From: Pyrenopolyporus hunteri | Taxonomy: Eukaryota > Ascomycota > Sordariomycetes > Xylariales > Hypoxylaceae | Direction of reading: 5' to 3' | NCBI GenBank assembly: GCA_902806595.1 | Contig: CADCXC010000001.1 | Location: 1 to 64,000, forward strand | DNA: 64,000 bases | Shown here: positions 51,901 to 62,132 of the stretch, one piece after another | Layout of the letters: each line of letters begins with the position of its first letter | How positions within the stretch are numbered: the first letter of the stretch is position 1 | Position numbers and translations under genes: made by a program | The notes under the pieces: generated by a model | Databases searched by the model: none | Seen by the model: only the letters and a program-made list of their open reading frames with translations | Told to the model about the DNA's origin: nothing

Positions 51901-52604
51901 TTGAAGTAGGGTCGGTAGCTACGGCCTGCGACGGTAATGCCGGGCGAGATTGGTGAGATCGGGTTGGCTACCCCACAATCCACCCTCCGAAAGTGACCCC
52001 TTGTCTCGCTGCGGGATCCCTGGGGGAGTCCCTGGTATCCCTGATAGGGACGCACCAAACGCACCAAAGAAGGGCTAGAGATGCGCTACCTCAACGCGCT
52101 AGAGCGCTGCGAGATGCAGCGTGTGCAATATGGTGGGGAAAGAGCAGCCCGTTGAACAAACCGCCTATACTTCGTGGGCTAACCCGTCCCGCAGCTTAGC
52201 TAGGTACCCCTCCCACCTAAACAGCCCGGGGAAGGTACCTGTAGAGCAAACTGCCACCGCCTACGGACGAAGTCACTACCTACCTACAGGAAGTAGCCAC
52301 AGGGAAGCAACCGCAGAAAGTACCTGCCTACCTCCTGCCTACCTCCTGCCTACCTACAGAAGCCAAAATCAGGTGGCTTCAAATCAACTTGACCCCGTGG
52401 CCCTCCCCCGCCTTCTAGGTCCCAACCCCCGCCCTGGGCTTCCCTGCCCTCCCCCTTCCTGCCTTCTGGGCCCCGTCTCCCTTGAAGGGGAAAACGGGGT
52501 CCTTGTGAGCCTTTTGCCCCCACAATTTTGACGATGAAAGTTTCTGCCCTTTCTCCAACTCTCGCACCCTTCGTTCTAACCTGAATACTACATCCTCTTG
52601 TTCA
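48992..52604. other. Gene-poor intergenic region with simple repeats
   Basis: About 3.6 kb without a supportable gene. It has TAGGTA/ACCTA words at about 50,430-50,660 and 52,195-52,365, a pyrimidine tract at 51,437-51,484, and a GAAAT-type repeat at about 51,672-51,741. A 210-codon minus-strand frame (51,435-52,067) is built from these repeats and is not called a gene. Confidence 0.45.
51672..51741 (+). repeat. Degenerate GAAAT/GAGAT pentanucleotide repeat
   Basis: Repeats of ATGAAA, CGAAATGAAATAAAATG and GAGATGAGACG over about 70 bases. Confidence 0.6.
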
Positions 52605-53724
52605 ATGGCCGAAAAACAGATGGATCAGTCCCAATCTCGACGGCGACGACGAGATGGATCGTCTGGCGTACAACAGCGTTTGTGCACGCACTGCGGACGA
52701 AGCTTCAAGCGGTCTGAGCACCTGGAGCGCCACGTTCGAACCCGTTGGTTACCCCAACCCCAAATCCAAATTCGAGCCATCCCTCGATCTGCACAACCTT
52801 GCTCCACCAAAACCCTCACCTTCTCAGCTTCTCAGCTTCTGGGCTTCTGGGCTTCTAGCTTTTTTGGCTCTCTGGGCTCTCTGGCTTTCTGGCTTCTGGC
52901 TTCTAGCTTTCACCTTCTAACCCGTTGCTCGTCCACAGCTATGTGTTTTTTTCTGGATTTTTTACGAGTTGTTTTGCCCGTTCTAGGACGCTAATTCCCA
53001 CTTACAGACACAAAGGAGAAGCCGTATCTCTGCCATTGTGGGTCGGCCTATTCACGACGTGATCTCTTGACCCGCCACCAACGTATCACCCATGAGACTC
53101 TCTCACCCAGGTCGCCTGATGGTCCCTCGTCGGAAGACAATCATCAGTTGGCCGCGGCGGACGAGGATCCTGCTTCCGAGGACCTCGCTACTTCTTCTAC
53201 GGCGTCTATGCCTGATATGAGTATCAACCATAACCTCCAGCAGCAGCATCACCAATATTCCACTCCGGGTCACGAGTTCGGGCTTCACAACAACCATGCT
53301 GCTCCCCAGCAGTATCAGCAGCTAATTGCCGATCAAGATTTCTACGACAATGGTTAGTCGAGAATCTTTCTCACCACACAATTCACTTGCCCGAGCTTCT
53401 CGCCCTATGTTGAGCGACAACCAACCAACCTGCGTAGACGGCTGCTCTGTGTAGCTACTCCTTCATCGCACTGCTAATTTTCTAATAGGCCAACAATATC
53501 CGGGTTTCGACCACTTCCAGGAATTACATAATTTCCAAGGTGGAGTCGGCCTACCGCCAGAATGGAGCTCCTATCTTCATGATCCGAGCATGGAGCAGAA
53601 TCTGGTAGATCCAGCCTTACGGGGCTCTATGGTTGACGTATCCTCACCCCTCTCAAATGAAAATTTCGCAGCGCACGGCTATAATTCTTGGATGTCGCCA
53701 ACTGCCCAGAAATGGGGAAATTAA
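52605..53724 (+). CDS. C2H2 zinc-finger regulator, apparently truncated (239 aa)
   Basis: Exons 52,605-52,743, 53,008-53,352 and 53,489-53,724. Introns are 264 bases (GTTGGT...CTTACAG) and 136 bases (GTTAGT...TAATAG). The first junction lies between two fingers and rebuilds HVRTHTKEKPYLC. Finger 1 is Cys27, Cys30, His43, His47; finger 2 is Cys55, Cys57, His70, His75, with only one residue between its cysteines, as in many fungal C2H2 regulators (CxCG...SRRDLLTRH). A basic run precedes finger 1 (SRRRRRDG). The following ~160 residues are Gln/His/Ser-rich. Regulators of this type usually continue for several hundred residues with a fungal-specific transcription factor domain; here the frame stops at TAA after QKWGN. 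Coding-like sequence goes on in other frames, so the gene is probably broken, though a short functional product is possible. The first intron is long and full of TTCTGGC-type repeats. Confidence 0.7.
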
Positions 53725-54060
53725 AAGTTGGTTTCGTAACAGTCCTACGATACCTCCAAGCATGAGTCGTTACTCAAGCGATTCGGCAATCAGCAATTCG
53801 CCATCCCGCCCCTTTCGACACATTTTGCGACATAGCCGTTGCTTACGGTCATTTGGGGCATCCACACTGAAAAGATGCTACTGACACTACTCACGAAAAC
53901 AATGGACACCGACGTTGACAAGGCATATCTTCCCGGAGGCTTATATCAAATTAGTGTGGGGAGGTGTTCCTTGTCGCGAAAGTGGCTCAATTGGCAACAA
54001 AGGGCATCTCTGATGACTACGGATCGGTTGGTCCTTAGCATGCCTATATCATCTTGCTAA
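53725..54060 (+). pseudogene. Frame-broken continuation of the zinc-finger gene
   Basis: Directly after the stop, coding-like peptides appear in shifting frames: SPTIPPSMSRYSSDSAISNS (about 53,744-53,803), then FDTFCDIAVAYGHLGHPH (about 53,815-53,868, ending in a stop), then PEAYIKLVWGGVPCRESGSI (about 53,934-53,993, ending at a stop nine codons later). These look like pieces of one protein interrupted by indels. The third could also be read as part of the C-terminal domain of a fungal regulator, but I could not confirm its family. Missing length suggests deletions as well as frameshifts. An unrecognised intron pattern cannot be fully excluded. Confidence 0.5.
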
Positions 54061-55096
54061 TATAATATAGCAAGTTAGGGGCACACTCTCATTTCCCGAT
54101 TCAAGTATCACACCCTGCCTCATCTACATCTCACATATTATCTGGAGGGGACTCATCCCAATGTTGTAGCGAATCTACCGCGCCTCATTGCCACCCGAGT
54201 CCACGAGTGGTTGGTCAATTCCCGTCCTTAGCAGCGGGATTTATGATGAAAGATTGACGATACCCGAGCACCGCGCTCCAAAGCATATAACGATGCGAGC
54301 GATACCTTACCTTGGGGATTTAGTAACTAGCTGATAATAGTCGTGGAATGAAAGCACATAGTCATTCAACATTGCATCTGCAACTTTTGGATACTTCCCT
54401 CGTCTCTAAGCTACGGCTCGTTCAACTGCCCTGTCTGTGTTGAGCGTGGATGACAGAACCAGGGGATTACTCAAACGGTTTATGGACTGCGATGAATCTC
54501 GCCACTTGAATATCAGCTGCGAGTGTGACAGCCACCACGGCAGTCAAACTATCCTGCCTCAATGTCTTAGGAACAGCTTCCTCCATTTTTATCGGACTCA
54601 GCCAACGGCAGTCTCACAACCCACCTGGCTTAAACAGTGCTTCCAATATTCCGCCCCAATAGCCAGGCCATATGATGGCCATGGTTCGCTTTCGAACCAT
54701 ACCCCTTCCACTACCCTGGGCACGCGACTGAGCATTACCTCTACGTACCCGCGCGCGCCTGGTGAGCTAGGGCTTTATCCAGCATTATTAGGCCATGCCC
54801 TTACGACGCCTGGTAGAACAGCTGTGTAGTTGACCTGCCCGCCTGCAGCGGCCATTCCTCGTACCGCTGCTGCAGTTATGAAATGATAAATCCTTTACGG
54901 TCTCAGTACGACGCCACTTCAGGTATACCCATCCGAGCAGCTGAGCTAGGGTTCAGAAATCAAGGCCGGGTCATTGGTAGGTTAGCTGGGTGAGCAAAAT
55001 TCATGATATGCGCGTCATAAAGCGAGCCTTCGGATTTAAGCGAGCGATTCAGCTATGCAGCCGGGCCACTCGCACAAGGGGCGGGTGAGGTAGGCA

Positions 55097-55124
55097 GGTA
55101 GGTAGGTAGGTAGGTAGGTAGGTA
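55097..55124 (+). repeat. (GGTA)7 microsatellite
   Basis: Seven perfect GGTA units, with imperfect units to the left (GAGGTAGGCA). It is the cleanest array of a motif that recurs as TACC/TAGGTA words in many intergenic regions of the window. Confidence 0.95.
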
Positions 55125-56811
55125 GTCAGGCTGCGTAATGAGGGCTACCTACATTGCTGATCAGGACAATCGGGAAGGTTAAAGAAAGATGGATTTCAAA
55201 AATGCTGCCTCATTTTCGTGGGGTGTTGCGTTAACGGCAACTAGGACAATGATTCCGACCTGTGTAGTTCGGTATTCGGGCTTGGTGAGAGCGGCGGCGG
55301 TGTCGAGTTCTGCAAAAAGTGTCCCAGACGCACAACATTAAATCCTCCAGGCAACATGCTCAAGGGCGGTACCGAGAACAAGTCGTGCGGAAGTCCCGGT
55401 GATCGCTGCGCACCTAATGCATTCGTTCCGCGCACTTCAGTGTGCAACGGTAGCGAGGTAGAGGTGCCGATGGGAGGAGATAAAAACGACGCATGGCGAT
55501 GCACAGTTGAGAGAACTTGTATGCCTCGTACGTCAGGGACGCGGCGCCAATGTAGAGTAGGCGTGCTGCTATTGGACGGTTGGCGGGGACAGGTTTTAGC
55601 AAGGGATCGTGACCTTCACACCCGCATCTCGTCAGTGAACTGCGAGCCCCCGCATTCGTGCATACGACTTGCTTCGGCTAACCCCTCTCTGATTCGTGGC
55701 GCTCCGTTATCTTGTGCGAGCCTCGGGAAAATAAGAATGTCCTTACGCTCGGGCGGGCAGCTCGGTGAAAAAAACCCAAACCGCGTTCCGTAGATAACCA
55801 GGGCCAAATCGAGAGAGAGAGAGAGGGATAAAAGAGAAAAGGGAAAGATTAGTCGAGAAAATTTGATGCGGGGGGAGCCACAGTACTATGTAATAGAAGA
55901 GAGGAGAGGGAGAAGGAAAGGAGAAAATGATTACTGCGTATATGCAGAGAAACGCCTCGGTAGCCAAGACTCCGTATCCCTTCATTAAAAAAAGGGGGGG
56001 CGGGCACGACTTACCTAGGCACGTTGCCAGAGAGGAAGACTCGCGGAGCCCGCTACGGGGAGCACCGGTTCGTCCATCCGATCGGATCCGAAAATGAATC
56101 GGACCGGGGACTCCCATTATGGAAATTGACGTGCGTGCGGCCTTTCGAGGCTGGGACCAATCCGCGTCTTACGTTCTCTTCTTTTTCTTTTTCCCCCCTC
56201 GTTCTCCTTCCTCTTTCTTCCCTCTTTCGCCCCCTTTCCTGTTCCTTTTCCCGCGAACATTCGATCCGATTCTTGACCAAATCCCATTGTTCTATCTACC
56301 CATCTACCTACATAACTGGTAGGTAAGTAGGTACCTACCTATCTTACCTACCTACTTACCCATCCATCCATCCTTGTAAGTCACCTATATACCTATCTAT
56401 CTATATCTACCATCTACCCACCAATCCACCAATCCACCAACCCACCAACCTTTCCTACCTATCTCGAACAAAAATAACGAGGTGACACAAGCGAAATTTT
56501 GCATCTCCGGTAGACGTGCGCGGTCGCCAGCCACATTGGCCACAATGGCCAGCCCTGTCTCTTTTTTAAATGATAATCAACCTTCTTAAATGATAGTCAA
56601 CGTTACATCTGGATATGTAAGGTATCTATGTAGATACATGTACCGCGTAAGGGGGGAGTGTGTGTGTGCGCGCGCGTTGGGTTATAGGTGGTAGTTATTA
56701 CCGCAATTGGCTATTCTAGCGAACGCGCATTGCGTGCGGTCGGCCGGCCTCTGCTATTAGCTACCATTTTCGCGGAAGCTGTTTCCGTGGCACGTATGTG
56801 GACCGGACCCG

Positions 56812-56930
56812 AGTGTGTGTTGTGTGTATGTGTTGTATGTGTTGTATGTGTTGTATGTGTGTATATGTGTGAAATGAGACTTGAGTATGAAATGAGTGAG
56901 GTGAAGCGAGGCGAGGCGAGGCGAGGCCAG
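56812..56930 (+). repeat. TGTTGTATG-type repeat followed by a GAGGC repeat
   Basis: A TG-rich run contains GTTGTATGT three times in tandem (about 56,831-56,858), followed by TGTGTATATGTGTG. After about 35 bases comes GCGAG repeated four times at 56,906-56,925. Confidence 0.8.
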
Positions 56931-58429
56931 ACGAGGTATGCTAATGACGGCTCCCCGACATCCCATGATGGCAGAGATTCTACAGCGCGTGCGCATGCAT
57001 AGGTACCTGGTAGCCTGCCTGGCGACCTTACCTCCGGGCCTCATACGACGTACACGCATTCGACGTACCACCGACCGCCAACATAATGCGTGGCAGGGCA
57101 TATATATGTTACACAGGATGGAAACATGCCATTCTTAGGTAGTATAACAATCGACTTCGTCTAGGACAAGCTAGGGGTTTACCTATGAAGAGTTCGATGT
57201 AGCTATTATGAGCTTCTATCATCATCTTCCTTCATTGACTTGAGGGGTAACTCTATTCTATCCACGTATGACACTCTCAGTCGTAATGGGGAGGGGAGTT
57301 GGCATACGCGGTTTCATATTCAAACACGGATTTCTAAACAACCACAATATTTCATCAAGCTCATAGGTTAATAGGTTCAATCAGGCACATAATATATCAT
57401 AAAGTCTCGCGTTATCATTAAGTGCTCGCACATGTAGAGCCCTAAACTTGTAGCCCGTAGTGAATTGATGAGATTAGCTACCTCAATTCGAACCAAGCAT
57501 AGCTAGCGCCCTCATAAGGTAGAATATCGCGTGAGACATGAGAGCTAGGCTATTTGCTGCCCTAGGTGGGCCCGTCCGGAGACATGACCTGAGACATGAG
57601 GCTTGTACGTATGCCCGCTGTCTCCGCGGAGTATGTCGTGCCAGGATATATACACTATATATAAGACATACCGTCTTTTTCCCATTGGGGCTCATTCTGC
57701 ATTACCAAGGGTTCGGACCTGATTATTCCAGGAGCCTCATGCACCACCAACGGAGTTGTCTCCTTCCTGACATGTTGTAGCCGTGAGACGTACGTATGTC
57801 CCTTTGTCCTCATCCACCATGTATACCCAGGCCTTTGACCGGGATAATCGCACCCCTTGGCATCGCGGACCGACGGCATATGACAGTTGACAGAGCGGTA
57901 GATCGGTAGTATGATCTAAGACAACAGGAGCCGGGAAGCCGAAGTTGGACTAAGTACCGCCAGATGAACCCCCCACGGTGGCTGTTATTTGAGACCAGCC
58001 AACGCACGGAACAGAGACATATCGCAACAGCTGTCATTCATTTCTTCATCAAGGTTCATGGATCAAGACCCGGTTTTGGCGGAACAGGCACGTGGTTGTA
58101 TGGCCAGAATTGGCGGCAATCGAAAGCGAAAAGCCATGACTACCTAGATAGCCACACTACCCGATGAACTATGGAACCGATGTGACATGCTAGCACTCAC
58201 AAGGGTTCTAGTATCCGAGAACTAGAGGTCAAGTTCCTTGCGCCAAATCCTATCGAGACTCACACGCCGCTATGCGTCGGAAGAATCACACTGGTGTTCT
58301 TGCAACAACGGAGATTGTTTCCCTCACCATATAGTCGATCTCGTGATGCCTCGCAACAGGCCGACCCCGTGTTCGGGGAGGATGGATGTGCTTCCCCCCA
58401 CGATCGCCTGTGGAGCAGGGGCAGCGCGC

Positions 58430-58780
58430 GCCGCCCCGTATCCCTTAAACCGGAGTGGGACCGAAGCCAGCAGTGCCGACTGTGGTGGCGGTAAGGGGTC
58501 TTTCCCATCCGGTATCTTGCTCAGTTGGGATACTGATATCACCTCGTGTATCCTCCAGTGGTTTGGTATGTTTAGCTCGTATGCGAGCGGTCCGACGCGT
58601 TTGACAATCGTCAGTGGGCCTACTCACTGTATTGACCATTTTCTCGATAGCTCGCCTGGCAGTTTGTAATCCGTTGTGTAGTTTTAGATAGACCCGATCA
58701 CCTAGTTTCCAATCTACACTGGTGTGTTTGGCGCCGTAGCGTGCCCCGGTGGCTTTGGAATACCACTAGTGCCATCGCCC
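58430..58780 (-). pseudogene. Ty3/Gypsy integrase C-terminus relic
   Basis: On the minus strand, starting near 58,745, one frame reads RYGAKHTSVDWKLGDRVYLK then LHNGLQTARRAIEKM, the GPY/F-module region of chromovirus-type Gypsy integrases (family form: RYDxKHxPxxFxVGDxVYLKL). Near 58,615 the frame shifts and continues LTIVKRVGPLAYELNIPNHW then RIHEVISVSQLSKIPDGKDP, again the expected order (GPLAYxLxLPxxWxIHxVxxVSxL). It is thus a fragment with at least one frameshift. Neither LTR nor the rest of the polyprotein was found nearby. It keeps ordinary base composition, unlike the RIP-mutated block at the left of the window. Confidence 0.85.
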
Positions 58781-61700
58781 AAGATATGATCTCGCAATTA
58801 TCGAAGCCCCAGCGGTACCGATAAACTGAGGTTTGTGAAATAGGATTTAGCAGCCACCTCGAAGATGACTCGGTGGCTGTAGGGATCGAGGTACGGCCTT
58901 GATGTTCTGAATAGCTGTCTCCGGATATGTTAGCTCGTCATTCAGGGGAATAGGGTATGGCTTCGAATCAGGGGTAGCTGGTGGAGACTTACCGAATGCA
59001 ATTAGAACATCTCGGACGTTCTTATCATCATTATCGCCGTCACCGTCATCATTATCGTCATCATTGTTTTGTCCCGGATCTATGCGGGACAACTTCGCAA
59101 CCCCATTCCGATGTGTACGAAACCTGCAGCCTGTAGAGCTGGGGTTTGGTTTCTTCTCTTTTCCCACTCTGTAGCATCAACACGGTAGAGCGAACTATTC
59201 CATGGGATAGTTCCAGTGAATAGGGGCTCATCTTTGATGCCCCAACATTCACGAGTTGACTAAGGTGGTACTCTTGGCGGCCTTCGTCGTTTTCTTCGTC
59301 TTTGTCGTTTTCCTCTCTCTCAAACACCCTAAGTCGGCCATGTTTGAGACGCCGTCATCACTCTGGTTCTGCTTGTGAAGTTGGGTCTTGCTTCGAAGTG
59401 CTGTTTTCCTCGGAAAGTGAAGATCGTCCCAAGGGATCCCCAAGAGTCAATCGGCGTGGTTAACGCTGCACGACTTGGATCGAACGATAGTAGACGGTCC
59501 ATCATTATCCCTATCGTCGCTGGGAATAGGGGTGCTACTACTCAGCAGCAACTCGCCTACCGTGCGCGGCACGCTTGAAAAGGCGATAGCTAACCGCAGC
59601 TGGTGAGCGAGAAGCTAGAGGCAGTATCTGAATGATCCAGTGAGGAGTGCAAGATGTATACTGCTGCGGGTTGGGGCTAAATGATTTCCGACTCTTCAAG
59701 TTAGCCCCCTTAAGTTAGCCCCCTTAAGTTAACCCCATCTCAGTTCCATCTCAACTTCCGCGAAATCTCTTGAGGAGGCACCTAACACAGGTCTTATCTC
59801 CTCTCCGTCCTCAATTCACTCATCATCCGCCATTGGCTAACCAAAGCGATGGTGAAAGCTACTTCGCCCCTGATCGTTTCTTGCTCATCCAGTACATGAT
59901 TGACTTATGGATGCAAGGTACGAAGTAATTGTGTATGTGTATCTGTCCACGCGAACCAGCCGACGACCGACTATAACGGTCAAGGACAGCGCCTAGCACT
60001 CCTGACTGAGCTAGTTATGCGGCTAGCACGATGCCCAGCCTGTGATATATGACTGCAGAATACACCGTGTATGGTGTTTCCGAGGTCTTTTATCGTCGTA
60101 CCTAGGACGCAACTGAGAACTATTGCATTGAATTATTGGAGCGGTATATATATAGACCATGGTTGTTGATGGTTGTCATGAAGGGAGTTGAGAAGGACGT
60201 CCGAGAATCAGCTTGAGGCGTTATGGCTTGGGACGGCGTCGGAGCCATATATATATGTGTGTATGTGTGTGTCGATATCTCTCGCAAGTATTTAGGCTTC
60301 CTTTAAGACAGATTGTTAGTATCATCACCAGAGATATATATAATAAAGATGATGAGGAAGGATGGGAGTGAACAGTGATTGAGCATTACCTTGAGTGAAC
60401 CATGATACAGGTGAAGAGAGAAAAATGAGGAAATCGGCAAAATCGGCGAAAAGCGCGAAAAAGACGAAAAAACAAGAGGTTGAGTCCAGATAGTGGGAAA
60501 GATAGGCAGGTGGGCTTGTTTTCCAGGTTGCGGCGAGAGCCGCCTAGGTGACCAGATTTGAAGCATTTGGTTTGTTCAAGGCGGGAGCAGCACTCCCTAT
60601 GAATTCCGAATTTTCGTATATATATATTTCTGTCCCTGTCAACACTAAAGCCTATGTTAGCCAAATGGTTAATGCCTCAGACAGTAAATTGAATACAAGA
60701 AAATAAATTAAGAGGAGTGGTGAGAGAAATGAGGTTGGAAGTAATGTCATGGTCATGGTGGGGGCGCCAACCAAATGTCCGAAAAATAACATATTGGTAA
60801 CAGAGCGGTCACCGGCGTTGTAAGAAAGTGAGGGAACCATGTCAACAAGGAGGCTACCGCCTTATAGATTGATTCATGATGATGACCATAGGTAAACACT
60901 AAGGTGCAATACAGTAGGGGATGCAGAAGTTGATATCAAGGGTAGGAGTGGTATTTAATTGTGAAGGGAAGAAGACGGACGCGCCCGCAGGAATAGAACA
61001 AGATTCCGAAAGGACTTACCAGAGGTTTGTTGTGCGCCAGAGCACTATTTGAAATTTCCAGAGCGAAGTGTATTTTTACTTTGATTTGGATCAAGCCAGA
61101 CGCATGAATATACTTCTTGTGTCCGTCTGTGTAGGTGGGCGAGAGAAGACAAGAAAGAGGTAGACAAGGAAAGGCTGCGGCGTTCGTATTCGACCGTGGT
61201 CAGTCAGGTTTCCATAAGTAATGAGGTAGAATGAGAATGTTAGAAGGTGATTTTGATGGCCCATGGTAATGCTAGACAGGTAGAAGGGAGAAAAATGCCT
61301 GAGCGCCGGCAAGTGATCCAAAGTTGGGCAGTGGGAAAAAATGTATCTTGCTGATTATAAGAAGGGATTTCCGTCAGTGCGGGAGCTGATTTGCTTAAGA
61401 CCTAACCACACGCGCACGGCCAGGCAACGATGATTTTTGTGCGAGAAAAAAAAGGGGGTACGTATTTGAGTATCTGCCTAGGACGTCGATTGTAGTGCTT
61501 CCATGAATAATAAAAGTACATCAGCGACACTGAAGTACACTGCTGCTTAGGCGACGTGATCCATTTAGGCAGTAGTTACTGGCCTCTTGGGCCTAGAGTC
61601 GAATAACAAGTGGCATAAACACAGTGAGGTCGGTGCTAGTCACAGCTCTTGAACCTCTTAGAGCTACACCTAGGTACCAAAGCGGGTGCTCCCGAGCTCC

Positions 61701-62132
61701 AAAAGATAAGGGAAATATCCATTTCTCTCTTTAGCAGTAGGTACCAGGCCCTTTTTACGTCTACTTTCTTACCGAGAGGCGCCGCTTAGGATGATTAAGG
61801 GATTAGGCCTGCCTGATGAGTTAACGTTGAGATCACCAAATCTACCTTGGTACCTAACCGTCTTCTAACGACGGTAATTGTTTAATCCTATGTTACCAAA
61901 TCCGAGCAAGTTAGGAGCTCTGTTCTGGAATAAATACATGTTCTAATCAAATCCGTGTAAGGCTAAACACCTCTCACGTTTGAGAAGCCGCCTCAAGTCC
62001 CCCCTACGCCCATAATGGAACAATCATGTATGAACCATCCCAACATAAGCTTTTCCAGGGGATCCTAATCTATCAAATCAGTATCATTACCAAATACGTC
62101 TCGACTCCAGCTCATCAGTACAATCCTAAGAA
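58781..62132. other. Gene-poor region with relic-like sequence
   Basis: About 3.35 kb. Three overlapping minus-strand frames at 58,847-59,443 (one with an Asp/Asn run encoded by a CATCAT/GTCATC repeat at about 59,025-59,067) may be pieces of one old gene, but no family was recognised. A short direct repeat lies at 59,698-59,735. TATATATAT stretches at 60,146-60,154 and 60,247-60,255 are promoter- or LTR-like without further support. The rest is featureless to me. Confidence 0.4.
59698..59735 (+). repeat. Short tandem repeat of AAGTTAGCCCCCTT
   Basis: Two full units and a third diverged one (AAGTTAACCCC) in tandem. An inverted relative, TTGGGGCTAA, lies about 20 bases upstream at 59,671-59,680. 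Such arrangement could be the end of a mobile element, but no partner end was found. Confidence 0.6.

Larger units (their letters stand above)
54061..58429. other. Gene-poor region with simple repeats
   Basis: About 4.4 kb with no supportable gene. It holds a 130-codon frame at 54,437-54,829 of doubtful meaning, a GGTA array at 55,097-55,124, a GA tract near 55,812-55,828, a pyrimidine-rich stretch at 56,180-56,250, ACCTACCTA/CCATCC words at 56,290-56,450, and TG- and GAGGC-type repeats near 56,812-56,930. GAGACATGA occurs three times within 57,533-57,602. Confidence 0.45.

Noticed and set aside
51435..52067. 210-codon minus-strand frame
   Set aside because: It runs through a purine/pyrimidine tract and a GAAAT repeat and yields low-complexity Phe/Ser and Lys/Arg runs; no domain or splice support.
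54437..54829. 130-codon plus-strand frame as an intact gene
   Set aside because: A fragment (FLHFYRTQPTAVSQPTW) vaguely recalls a fungal regulator motif, but the match is too weak to call; at most it is a further relic of the broken zinc-finger gene.
55356..55793. 145-codon plus-strand frame
   Set aside because: Overlapped by other frames of similar quality; no domain, signal or intron support.
60794..60806. TTGGTAACAGAGC resembling a retrotransposon primer-binding site
   Set aside because: The usual site resembling this (TGGTATCAGAGC) matches plant initiator tRNA; no LTR was found before it and the relic Gypsy fragment is on the other strand.
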